This document shows, one piece after another, positions 23,959-31,840 of a DNA stretch of 40,308 nt (position 1 is its first letter; each line of letters starts with the position of its first letter). The DNA lies in NCBI GenBank assembly GCA_002315935.1, contig DCII01000057.1:1-40308 (forward strand), in the 5' to 3' direction. This DNA is from Ruminococcaceae bacterium UBA1730. GTDB taxonomy: Bacteria > Bacillota > Clostridia > Oscillospirales > Acutalibacteraceae. The notes below the pieces were generated by a model. That model had not been told where the DNA came from and did not search any database. It worked only from the letters and a program-made list of their open reading frames with translations. The translations under genes and the position numbers were made by a program.

Positions 23959-24630
23959 ATGGCGGTTACAATAATCCGAGCATTCATTCTTTATGCGGTA
24001 GTTGTTATTCTTCTTCGTCTGATGGGCAAAAGACAGATAGGAGAATTACAGCCTGCGGAATTCGTTATCACAATGCTGATTTCGGAAATTGCCGCAATAC
24101 CCATGCAGGATAACCGGACTCCGATAATCAATTCGGTTATTGCACTTTTTATTCTTGTTTCTCTTGAAATTCTTGTGTCGGTTATCAATCTGAAAAGCGT
24201 TAAAATAAGAGGGCTTATGCAGGGGCATCCCGTTATAGTTATTCGGAACGGAACGGTTGACATGAAGGCTCTTGCGAAGCTTCGCATAACCCTCAACGAC
24301 CTACTTGCCGCTCTTCGTCAGAAGGATGTTTTTGATGTTACGCAGGTGTCATATGCCGTGTTTGAAACGAACGGACAGATAAGTGTGCTTCTCAAACCGC
24401 AATTTGCAAATTCAACCGCAAAGGACCTGAAGCTGAACCCGAAGGACAGCGGAATGCCGTTTGCTGTTATCTGCGACGGAACGATTATAGAAAATGCACT
24501 GAATGAATCAGGCAAGGATGAAGAATTCATCAAAAGCACCCTTCAGAAGCAGAATGTCCCCCTTGACGAGGTTCTGATTATGACGGTTGATAATTCGGGC
24601 ACGGTAACAATTCTCAGGAAAGGAAACTGA
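23959..24630 (+). CDS. DUF421 (YetF-like) membrane protein
   Basis: A 223-residue DUF421 protein. Three hydrophobic segments occupy the first 85 residues, with the hallmark LMGKRQIGELQPAEFVITMLISE in two pieces (LMGKRQIGELQP, FVITMLISE). The C-terminal cytoplasmic domain (about 90-223) includes HPVIVIRNGTVD and LLAALRQKDVFDVTQV. Members are common in spore formers; some are linked to spore germination or stress, but the molecular role is not established. The ATG at 23959 is preferred over 23947, because GGTGA lies five bases before it and family members start right at the first helix. DUF4363 follows two bases after its stop. Confidence 0.9.
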   Translation: MAVTIIRAFILYAVVVILLRLMGKRQIGELQPAEFVITMLISEIAAIPMQDNRTPIINSVIALFILVSLEILVSVINLKSVKIRGLMQGHPVIVIRNGTVDMKALAKLRITLNDLLAALRQKDVFDVTQVSYAVFETNGQISVLLKPQFANSTAKDLKLNPKDSGMPFAVICDGTIIENALNESGKDEEFIKSTLQKQNVPLDEVLIMTVDNSGTVTILRKGN

Positions 24631-24631
24631 A

Positions 24632-25012
24632 ATGAAAAGATTGATTGCAGCATTTCTGCTGATTGTTTCTGCCGTTTCGACAACTGTTTACGCAAGAAAA
24701 GCATTTCTCAGAGAAATTGATTCTCTTTCGGAATCAATTCAGAATATTGTTGAGATTTCCGAAAAAGGTTCTGACAGCGAGCTGAATGCAAGCATTGATA
24801 TTCTTCTGAAAAAATGGCAGAAATCAGGAAAAACTCTTCACATTCTCGTCAACCACGCCGAAATGGATGAAGCGGAGCAGAATATCACAGCTCTTAAGGA
24901 AACCGCTTTGCACGCCGACCGCAAGGAGCTTCGTTTAAAATGTATATCCGCTCTGAACCAGATAAAAAATCTTCGGGAATCCGAAAAAATAAGCATGGAA
25001 AATATTCTGTAA
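24632..25012 (+). CDS. DUF4363 family protein
   Basis: A 126-residue protein with an N-terminal hydrophobic segment (residues 3-20, AAFLLIVSAVSTTVYA), likely a membrane anchor or signal, followed by a helical, charged domain containing LLKKWQKSGKTLHILVNHAE, the recognisable DUF4363 pattern. It starts two bases after the DUF421 stop, the usual partner arrangement in Clostridia. No biochemical role is known. It converges on the DUF4038 gene with only six bases between stop codons and no visible terminator. Confidence 0.82.
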   Translation: MKRLIAAFLLIVSAVSTTVYARKAFLREIDSLSESIQNIVEISEKGSDSELNASIDILLKKWQKSGKTLHILVNHAEMDEAEQNITALKETALHADRKELRLKCISALNQIKNLRESEKISMENIL

Positions 25013-25018
25013 GGCGGT

Positions 25019-26974
25019 TTACCTGTAGATAAATATAACCATATCCCGTGAAACAGTTTCGCCGCCGAACTTCTTTTCACCGATTTCATATGTTCCGAAA
25101 GCGGTTGAAATGAAGCATTCTTCTTCGGAAAATTCACCCGTTGACGGGTCAAACCACTTATATTTATATTCCGTGCAGGGTTCGAGACTTCCTACCCTGC
25201 CCGTTTTTGTTCCTGCCTTTGAATTCGGCTTTGCACCGACTGAATCATCGCTGAAATTATAGAAATAAATTACGATTTCTGAATTATCTTCATTGCTTGC
25301 AGCATATGAATAAACTCCGTTTTTCGGCGAGAAATAGAGCCTGTCATCAAACCTCGGAATAAGCTTCCACCAATCAAACGCTTCGAAAAAGCTCTTCATG
25401 TATCCGACCTGATAGGATGACGGATATTCAAGCGTATCCTGCCATGTGGCATTGATTTTTTCCTGCGAGGTTATTGTGTCAACCCCGTCTGATGAATCGT
25501 TGCCCTCATCATAAATGTTGAGATAGCTCCATGTGTCGTGAGCACCCCAACCATATCCGAACATTCCGCTTAAATATGAAGCCCAACCCTGCATTCTTGA
25601 GCCGAAATTCTTTGTCCATAGATAGCAGTATCTTCCCTCGTAGTTGATTACCGGCTTACCCTGCGAATTATACCAATAATCCTTTTCAACCTTGTAATTG
25701 CTTGATTTTGTGAGGCTCGGAGACCATTGAGCGGCATACCAGCTATGAGCGGCAACGCTTCTGAATGCGGATGGCTCCGCATCGCAATATGATATTCTTT
25801 TTTCATCGGAATTGCCGCCGTTTCCGTATGCGACGGTTGCTCCCGAATTTTCCTGATGAGCAGTCAACGGATGCGAATAAGCATCATATTTATCAATATA
25901 TTCAGCCACAAGCTTATAGGGATTATTCCTATAATCCCAGTCCGGATGGCTTTCGTCAGACCGATAGAAATCGTTATCAACCTCCTGACCGAGAGTCCAC
26001 ATGACGGGATATGAACCATATCTTGCAACCCAGTATCTTGAAGCCTTTTCAAGATAATTCTTTACCGTTGCATTCAGGCTTCCGTCTGCTTCATATCCGC
26101 CGAAGTTATCGATAAGCACCTCCATATAATACGGATAAAAAAATTCCGCATTTGCATGGCAGAGACCGTTTTCGGCAATTATCTTAAATTTGGTGTCATA
26201 ATCCTCGAAGCCTGCCATATCATCCTGCGATATGCCGTTTTCAACATTGAATTTTGCACCTATCGGTTCGCTCTGCATAACGGTAAATCCCTGCGAAGCT
26301 CTTTTTTTCGAAATAGTCTTTACCATTTCCGGAGTTTCGTCTCCGAGACTCCAATGAGTGTCGCCGAGATAGAAAAACGGAGTGCCGTCATCATAGGTCA
26401 GATACTTTTCGTTTGCCGAGGATGTCACGAATCCGTGACGGTAAATATCATATTCGCCGTCATATTCCGTGCAGATTACCTTGCCTGTTCTGCCGTCAAG
26501 AGCCGAATTGGATTTATCTGTGCAGACTGTTTTAAACAGCCACTCACCCTCTGACGGAACGGCAAAACGAATTTTCCATGTGTTGCCGCCTGCCCAGAAT
26601 CCGGGAACGATATATTTTACGCCGTTTCCGACAAGAATCAGGTCAACATCAACATCGTTGAACGCATCGTCATATGACTTTTCACTTTTGAACGAAAGCT
26701 CATTCGAAAGCCATGTTTCGGTTTCGATAACAGTTTCTGGATTCAGCACAAAATCAGCTCCCGTATCGTCTGCAAAAATCTTTTTAGCATAAGTCGATTT
26801 TTCGGGATATTGCTGCGATTCCGCTTCGGATTTTCTGACATATTCCGCAACAGATATGCCGAATGAACGAACAAAGGGAATTTGGAAAATTACATTTCCG
26901 ATTGCTCCGGAATTCAGAATTCCGCTTCCTAAAAAGATTACCACAGATAATATTGCGGCAATGAATTTTGTCAT
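25019..26974 (-). CDS. Secreted DUF5060/DUF4038 glycoside hydrolase (apiosidase-like)
   Basis: A 651-residue exported protein. A signal or anchor helix is at 3-26. A DUF5060 beta-sandwich domain (about 78-180, with GNTWKIRFAVPSEGEWLF near 130-147) precedes a DUF4038 TIM-barrel like GH140 apiosidases. Visible barrel features are FFYLGDTHWSL (201-210), SQGFTVMQSEPIG (227-239), MWTLGQEVDND with E331 and PVINYEGRYC with E446, candidate acid/base and nucleophile. The C-terminal part (about 560-650) looks like a beta-rich accessory domain. It probably removes side-chain sugars from plant or mucosal glycans outside the cell. ATG 26974 has AAAGGA eight bases upstream. No own promoter is evident. Confidence 0.85.
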   Translation of the reverse strand: MTKFIAAILSVVIFLGSGILNSGAIGNVIFQIPFVRSFGISVAEYVRKSEAESQQYPEKSTYAKKIFADDTGADFVLNPETVIETETWLSNELSFKSEKSYDDAFNDVDVDLILVGNGVKYIVPGFWAGGNTWKIRFAVPSEGEWLFKTVCTDKSNSALDGRTGKVICTEYDGEYDIYRHGFVTSSANEKYLTYDDGTPFFYLGDTHWSLGDETPEMVKTISKKRASQGFTVMQSEPIGAKFNVENGISQDDMAGFEDYDTKFKIIAENGLCHANAEFFYPYYMEVLIDNFGGYEADGSLNATVKNYLEKASRYWVARYGSYPVMWTLGQEVDNDFYRSDESHPDWDYRNNPYKLVAEYIDKYDAYSHPLTAHQENSGATVAYGNGGNSDEKRISYCDAEPSAFRSVAAHSWYAAQWSPSLTKSSNYKVEKDYWYNSQGKPVINYEGRYCYLWTKNFGSRMQGWASYLSGMFGYGWGAHDTWSYLNIYDEGNDSSDGVDTITSQEKINATWQDTLEYPSSYQVGYMKSFFEAFDWWKLIPRFDDRLYFSPKNGVYSYAASNEDNSEIVIYFYNFSDDSVGAKPNSKAGTKTGRVGSLEPCTEYKYKWFDPSTGEFSEEECFISTAFGTYEIGEKKFGGETVSRDMVIFIYR

Positions 26975-26992
26975 ATTCAGCTTCCTTTCAAT

Positions 26993-27042
26993 AAAAAAAT
27001 GAGCTTTAAGGCTATCGGAAATTCGCATAGAACTTAAAGCTC
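26993..27042 (-). terminator. Intrinsic terminator between the two exported-protein genes
   Basis: Perfect 10-bp arms GAGCTTTAAG (27001-27010) and CTTAAAGCTC (27033-27042). On the minus strand they are followed by A and TTTTTTT (26993-26999). The 22-base loop can form a further short CTAT/ATAG stem. It ends the transcript of the gene at 27060 and lies just before the DUF4038 start. Confidence 0.85.
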
Positions 27043-27059
27043 ACATATAGTTTGGTATT

Positions 27060-27965
27060 TTAACCCGGAGGAGTGTCTACCGTGCCTGCCTTGACAACAT
27101 GAACGGTTGCACTCTTTCCCCAGCCTGACTGCTTCCAGACATTGTTATACAGCACATTATCTGCATTTTCATTTTTATCATTTGAGAAAACAGCAAGGGT
27201 CTTATCAAGGTCATCAACCTTATAATCCTCATTGTTTTCCTTCCTCTCATAGCTGAAATATTTCATATGAAGAGTATACTTATCCTCACGCTCTTTACCG
27301 TCAACTCTGCGTTTGATATTAAGACGGGTTATTCCGGGGAAGAGGGTCCACGGGAAGATAAATCCGACACCGGCAGAATTCCATACCGTGCAGGCAAAGG
27401 TAACGCAGTTGAAGATAATCGGATCCCACCAATTAAGATTTCTGATAGTATTGCTGACCTTCTCCAGCGTATTCTCATTGATTTCGCCGCACAGATATTT
27501 GACATTCTTTATTCTCTCTCTGTCTTCTTCGTCTGCACTGTTTTCATAAAGATTATATGTATAATTTTCAACATTATAATGAAGACCGAAGCCGTCACTT
27601 CTTGTCAGACCGAATTCGCCGACCGAAACGCCCTCATGCGGAAGAAGCTTGAACGCACCGACATCAAGCACCTTGTCATCTGTAACATTTTCGATATATG
27701 CCCATATATGGCCGAGAGAAATAAAGCTTGAATCATTCGAGCAAAGAAAAATCAACGCAACCGTATCTTCGTCATACTCATATTTTTCAGGCTCTTCATT
27801 TTCGCCGTTTTCCTCGGGATTTTCAGGCTCTTCGTTTTCCTGAACAACCTCGTTTACTTCATCAGGCAAATCTTCATCCGAAGCGGCTCCGCTGAAAGAA
27901 AGGCAACCGAAAACGGTCAGAAGAGAAAGGATAATTGCAATTGAGCGATTGAAAATATTCTTCAA
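27060..27965 (-). CDS. Exported protein of unknown function, possible permuted NlpC/P60-like fold
   Basis: A 301-residue protein not assigned to a named family. It has a signal peptide (1-27, IAIILSLLTVFGCLSFSGAA; a Cys at 21 could suggest a lipoprotein but the box is poor), then a very acidic Glu/Asn/Pro-rich linker (about 30-65). The folded part contains GHIWAYIENV with H86 and, 100 residues later, FNCVTFACTVWN with N186-C187. A His before an (N)C helix is the order of catalytic residues in permuted NlpC/P60 (LRAT/YiiX-like) cysteine hydrolases or acyltransferases; that assignment is inference. The start codon is TTG, there being no ATG in the signal region. It has its own promoter and terminator. 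Confidence 0.75.
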   Translation of the reverse strand: MKNIFNRSIAIILSLLTVFGCLSFSGAASDEDLPDEVNEVVQENEEPENPEENGENEEPEKYEYDEDTVALIFLCSNDSSFISLGHIWAYIENVTDDKVLDVGAFKLLPHEGVSVGEFGLTRSDGFGLHYNVENYTYNLYENSADEEDRERIKNVKYLCGEINENTLEKVSNTIRNLNWWDPIIFNCVTFACTVWNSAGVGFIFPWTLFPGITRLNIKRRVDGKEREDKYTLHMKYFSYERKENNEDYKVDDLDKTLAVFSNDKNENADNVLYNNVWKQSGWGKSATVHVVKAGTVDTPPG

Positions 27966-27988
27966 AATGTATCTACTCCTTTGCGTTA

Positions 27989-28016
27989 ATTATACCACAT
28001 ATTGTGCGAATTGCAA
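27989..28016 (-). promoter_or_regulatory. Promoter of the exported-protein gene
   Basis: On the minus strand TTGCAA (28011-28016), 16-base spacer and TATAAT (27989-27994) with an extended -10 TGG. It is followed by AGGAG before the TTG start. Confidence 0.75.
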
Positions 28017-28050
28017 CCAAAAAATTATTTGCTTAATAGGAAATATTTTG

Positions 28051-28078
28051 AAAAATCCCGCACCTTCCGGCACGGGAT
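28051..28078 (-). terminator. Intrinsic terminator after glmM
   Basis: ATCCCGCACC (28055-28064) and GGCACGGGAT (28069-28078) form a 10-bp stem on the minus-strand RNA with two G-U pairs and a GGAA tetraloop. It is followed by a TTTTT tract (28051-28055). It lies directly downstream of the glmM stop codon. Confidence 0.85.
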
Positions 28079-28084
28079 AAATCT

Positions 28085-29410
28085 TTATCTGATTGTTTTT
28101 GCAACATCGGAAACAATCTTCTTGCATTTTTCAATTGTATCCGCTTCAACCATAACCCTGATAACGGGTTCCGTTCCGCTTTCTCGAACGAGAATTCTGC
28201 CTGAATCTCCAAGCTCTTTTTCTGCATTCGCAATTGCATTTTTTGTTTCTTCTCTGCCGAGAGCCTGTGCCTTATCCTCAACACGGACATTTTCAAGCAC
28301 CTGCGGATAAATCGTCAGCCCGTCATAGAGCTTGCTCATGGGAAGCTTTCTGCTCATCATAATCTGCATCATTTTAAGAGCGGTAAGCATTCCGTCGCCT
28401 GTGGTTGCATACTTCGAGAAAATGATGTGTCCGCTCTGCTCTCCGCCGATCGAATAACCGTTTTTCGACATCTCCTCATAAACGAATCTGTCTCCGACCT
28501 TTGTCTTTACGCAGTTTATTCCGATTTCATCAAACGCCTTGAAAAGACCGAGATTGGACATAACCGTTGCAACAACAGTATCATCATGAAGAGTTCCTTT
28601 GTCTTTATAATACTTTCCGCAGATGTAAAGAATATGGTCACCGGTAAGAATATTTCCCTTTTCGTCAACGCAGAGACATCTGTCTGCATCGCCGTCAAAG
28701 GCAAAGCCTGCATCAAGTTCATTTTCAACAACATATTTCTGAAGCACTTCAATATGAGTTGAGCCTGCATTCTCGTTGACATTAAATCCGTCAGGTTCGT
28801 TATTGATAACATAGGTCTTTGCACCGAGAGCATCAAAAACCGTTTTGGCAATATTCCATGTGCTTCCGTTTGAGCAATCGAGACCGATTTTCTTCCCCTT
28901 GAAGGAATAAACTCCGAGAGAAATGAGATAGCCGACATATCTGTTTCTGCCCGAAACATAGTCAACCGTTCTGCCGATATTCTCTCTTTTTGCAAGAGGA
29001 ATTTCATATTTTCCGTCAAGATAATCCTCAACGAGTGCAACAACCTCATCATTCATCTTTTCGCCTGTTGAGCTGATGAGCTTGATTCCGTTATCGTAAT
29101 AAGGATTATGGCTTGCGGTTATCATTATTCCGCAATCGAAATCATCCGTTTTAACAACATAGGCAACAGAAGGAGTAGTTGTAACATGGAGAATATACGC
29201 ATCTGCACCCGTTGCCGTTATGCCTGCACAGAGGGCATATTCAAACATATATGACGAACGCCTTGTATCTTTTCCTATAACAATTCTGGCTTTTTCCTTA
29301 TTTTTTGAAAAATACCATCCGAGGAATTTTCCAACCGCAAAAGCACGGTCGGCGGTAAGCTCACAGTTGGCTTCTCCTCTGAAGCCGTCAGTGCCGAAAT
29401 ATCTTGACAT
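28085..29410 (-). CDS. glmM: Phosphoglucosamine mutase GlmM
   Basis: A 441-residue alpha-D-phosphohexomutase that converts glucosamine-6-phosphate to glucosamine-1-phosphate for UDP-GlcNAc. It begins MSRYFGTDGFRGEAN, the GlmM opening. The phosphoserine loop ITASHNPYYDNGIK is near 95-108, metal-binding DGDADR near 235-240, sugar-binding GGEQSGHIIFS near 317-327 and the phosphate-binding RESGTEPVIRV near 407-417. GEQSGH is the GlmM-type signature. ATG 29410 is preferred because AAAGGA lies nine bases upstream. It is the last gene of the nucleotidyltransferase - beta-helix - glmM operon. Confidence 0.94.
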   Translation of the reverse strand: MSRYFGTDGFRGEANCELTADRAFAVGKFLGWYFSKNKEKARIVIGKDTRRSSYMFEYALCAGITATGADAYILHVTTTPSVAYVVKTDDFDCGIMITASHNPYYDNGIKLISSTGEKMNDEVVALVEDYLDGKYEIPLAKRENIGRTVDYVSGRNRYVGYLISLGVYSFKGKKIGLDCSNGSTWNIAKTVFDALGAKTYVINNEPDGFNVNENAGSTHIEVLQKYVVENELDAGFAFDGDADRCLCVDEKGNILTGDHILYICGKYYKDKGTLHDDTVVATVMSNLGLFKAFDEIGINCVKTKVGDRFVYEEMSKNGYSIGGEQSGHIIFSKYATTGDGMLTALKMMQIMMSRKLPMSKLYDGLTIYPQVLENVRVEDKAQALGREETKNAIANAEKELGDSGRILVRESGTEPVIRVMVEADTIEKCKKIVSDVAKTIR

Positions 29411-29414
29411 AGCA

Positions 29415-30074
29415 TCAATTCCTTTCAACAATCACATTTTCGGATTTATAAATTGAATTTTCAGGAACGGTTCCTCTGACGCTTGAAAGAGGATAAACGC
29501 TGCTTTTTCTTCCGATAACGGTTCCGGGATTCAGAACGCAGTTGCAACCGATTTCAGCGTAATCGCCGAGCATAGCTCCGCATTTGTATCTGCCCGTGTC
29601 AATTTTTTCATCTTTGCAACGGATAACAACATTGCTTCTGTCTGCCTTAACATTTGAGGTAACCGCACCTGCTCCCATATGAGACTTATAGCCGAGAACG
29701 CTGTCACCGACATAATTATAATGCGGAACCTGAACATTATCAAAAAGAATGCAGTTTTTAAGCTCTGCGGAATTGCCGACAACGCAGTTTTTTCCTACAA
29801 GAACCGAGCCTCTTATAAATGCACACTGTCTGATTTCCGTTTCGGCTCCGACAATGCACGGACCGTCAATTGATGCAGACGGAGCAACAACGGCAGTTTT
29901 ATGAATCCAGATGTTCTCTGCTCTTCTGAAATATTCATCCTCGGGCAGAGAGCATCCGATGGAAATTATGATATTTTTTATTTCTCCGAGAATTTCAAAG
30001 GGATAATCGGTCTTGCGAAGATAATCCCCTGCGAGTGAATGCGAAAAGTCAAATAAATCTGCTGATTTAAGCAT
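29415..30074 (-). CDS. Left-handed beta-helix acyltransferase-like protein (GlmU C-terminal-like)
   Basis: A 219-residue protein made mostly of hexapeptide repeats from about residue 55 to 205 (IWIHKTAVVAPSASI, AFIRGSVLVGKNCVVG, AMLGDYAEIGCNCVLNPG), a left-handed beta-helix. The segment VPHYNYVGDSVLGYKSHMGAG at 116-135 parallels the GlmU acetyltransferase active-site turn, with H118 in the place of the catalytic His and Y121 conserved. The nucleotidyltransferase domain of GlmU is absent and is supplied, by inference, by the upstream neighbour, two bases away. It could acetylate glucosamine-1-phosphate or be a regulatory/pyrophosphorylase-associated subunit. Confidence 0.8.
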   Translation of the reverse strand: MLKSADLFDFSHSLAGDYLRKTDYPFEILGEIKNIIISIGCSLPEDEYFRRAENIWIHKTAVVAPSASIDGPCIVGAETEIRQCAFIRGSVLVGKNCVVGNSAELKNCILFDNVQVPHYNYVGDSVLGYKSHMGAGAVTSNVKADRSNVVIRCKDEKIDTGRYKCGAMLGDYAEIGCNCVLNPGTVIGRKSSVYPLSSVRGTVPENSIYKSENVIVERN

Positions 30075-30076
30075 AA

Positions 30077-30970
30077 TTATTTCCTCAAATCCGAATAAAG
30101 TTCTTTGCAGTATTTTCCTTCATCGTGGAGCTTCTTGAAGCTTGCAACAACTGTCGGCTTATCCTCCATGAATGTTACTCCGAACCACTGTGAATCCGTG
30201 CTGACAGCATAAACCTCAGTTCCGGTTTTAATCTGGTCATCAATGATTGCAGGAAGCATATATTCGCCCTTGAGGAGGTCGGTATTTGTTTCAAGGAATT
30301 CGGGGAAGCCTTTTTCAACAACATCAATGAATGAAGCAGGAAGACACCAGAAATTCATTGAAACAATTGTTTCGGGGTCAATATAAACTCCGTCTGCCTC
30401 CGCTCCTTCAGCAGTTCCGATAATATGTCTTGTTTCCTTGATTGCGGTCAGCTTGCCGTCTTCAATTGTGCAAAGTCCTCTTGAAACACCGCCGTTTTCG
30501 GAAAGAGTGTTCTTAAGAACATAGCCGATAAGTCCGTATTTTCCTTCATCAATAAGCTTTGAAGCCTTAACGAAAGCATCTGCTCCGTAGTAGTCATCGG
30601 CGTTGAGAATTGCAAAGGACTCATTGATATAGCCCTTGCAGCAAAGAAGAGCGTGACCTGTTCCCCAAGGCTTAGCTCTGCCTTCACGGAGCTTTTCGGG
30701 AATGTTATCCATGCTCTGGAAAACATAGACAAATTCAACATCGAGACCCTCGCAGGCTTTTTCGATTCTGTTGCCGATAATATTTTTGAAATCTTCTTCA
30801 ATCTCCTTGCGGATAATGAAAACTATTTTGTTGAACCCCGCCTTGATTGCATCATGAACGGAATAATCCATGATTATTTCGCCGTTCGGTCCAACCTTTT
30901 CAAGCTGTTTGATACCGCCGACAAATCTCGAACCGATACCTGCCGCAAGAATAACAAGTGTTTTTTTCAT
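30077..30970 (-). CDS. Sugar-phosphate nucleotidyltransferase
   Basis: A 297-residue NTP transferase. The N-terminal pyrophosphorylase loop is LAAGIGSRF (8-16) followed by GGIKQLEKVGPNGE, with Lys 21 as the expected catalytic lysine. NADDYYG near 122-128 is the metal-binding region. The form LAAGxGSRF...KQL differs from GlmU (LAAGxGTRM...PK). It would join a sugar-1-phosphate to a nucleotide, releasing pyrophosphate. The sugar is not certain, but glmM and a GlmU-like beta-helix downstream in the same operon point to glucosamine- or GlcNAc-1-phosphate. It is the first gene after a strong promoter. Confidence 0.85.
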   Translation of the reverse strand: MKKTLVILAAGIGSRFVGGIKQLEKVGPNGEIIMDYSVHDAIKAGFNKIVFIIRKEIEEDFKNIIGNRIEKACEGLDVEFVYVFQSMDNIPEKLREGRAKPWGTGHALLCCKGYINESFAILNADDYYGADAFVKASKLIDEGKYGLIGYVLKNTLSENGGVSRGLCTIEDGKLTAIKETRHIIGTAEGAEADGVYIDPETIVSMNFWCLPASFIDVVEKGFPEFLETNTDLLKGEYMLPAIIDDQIKTGTEVYAVSTDSQWFGVTFMEDKPTVVASFKKLHDEGKYCKELYSDLRK

Positions 30971-31014
30971 AATTGAAAACCTCTCTTTTAAGTATATCCT
31001 TTAGTCGATGTAAT

Positions 31015-31043
31015 ATTATAACACCGTTTTCAGATTTGTGCAA
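31015..31043 (-). promoter_or_regulatory. Promoter of the nucleotidyltransferase - glmM operon
   Basis: On the minus strand a perfect TATAAT (31015-31020) with extended -10 (TGT), 17 bases after TTGCAC (31038-31043), which is a half-matching -35. AGAGAGG precedes the start codon 45 bases downstream. Confidence 0.7.
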
Positions 31044-31171
31044 CAATTTTTATTTGCACTATTAATTATACACCAAAAACAATAAAAATGTCCATTAAAA
31101 TTTAGATTTCCGCTTTTCTAATCCTGAAATATGTGATATATTGTTGATACTCACAAAAAGGCGGTGAAACA

Positions 31172-31837
31172 ATGAGCCGAAAAGCCGTAATATATCTTGC
31201 GGATGTTGAACCTTTGAAAAACGAATCCGTTTTCAGCAAGCTGTATAGTTCTCTTCCGGAAGAAAGAAAAGCAAAAACAGACCGTCTCCGTTTTAAAAAA
31301 GATAAGCTTCTTTCGGTCGGAGCAGGTGCATTGCTGAAAAAAGCCCTTTCAGATGCAGGAATTGAGGATGCTGAATTTTTAACAAAAAAAAATCAGAAGC
31401 CTTATCTGAAAAATCATCCCGAAATATTTTTTAATCTTTCACATTCGGGAGAAAAAATAATGTGCATCATTTCCGACTGCGAGGTCGGATGCGACATTGA
31501 GGAAATAAAAGAAAACAGCAAACACATAGCGGACAGATATTTTGCTTCCGAAGAACAGAAGCAAATCGAATCATCCGACAAAAAAGAAGAAATGTTTTTC
31601 AGAATATGGACTTTGAAAGAAAGCTATATCAAGGCACTCGGGCTCGGACTTTCGCTTCCTCTCAAGGATTTTTCAATTGTTTTCGGAGAAAGAATTTCAG
31701 TTATCCATAACGAAGAAAACGCAGAATATTCCTTCTTCGAATTCAGAGAAATTCAAGGATACTGCTGCTCCTGCTGTATAAAAGGAAACCATAATGAGCC
31801 TTCAATCCGGGTTACAGACCTCGGCTCATTGGTATGA
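31172..31837 (+). CDS. 4'-phosphopantetheinyl transferase (Sfp type)
   Basis: A 221-residue Sfp/AcpT superfamily enzyme that moves the phosphopantetheine arm from CoA to a carrier-protein serine. NLSHSG is at 88-93, VGCDIEEI gives metal ligands D108 and E110, and WTLKESYIKALG (146-157) is the WxxKE...K signature with K149, E150 and K154. The size suits the stand-alone Sfp class rather than the short AcpS. No polyketide or peptide synthase gene is in the window, so the target could be the fatty-acid ACP or a distant cluster. GGCGGTG precedes the ATG. It converges on the alpha/beta hydrolase gene with three bases between stops. Confidence 0.9.
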   Translation: MSRKAVIYLADVEPLKNESVFSKLYSSLPEERKAKTDRLRFKKDKLLSVGAGALLKKALSDAGIEDAEFLTKKNQKPYLKNHPEIFFNLSHSGEKIMCIISDCEVGCDIEEIKENSKHIADRYFASEEQKQIESSDKKEEMFFRIWTLKESYIKALGLGLSLPLKDFSIVFGERISVIHNEENAEYSFFEFREIQGYCCSCCIKGNHNEPSIRVTDLGSLV

Positions 31838-31840
31838 TGA

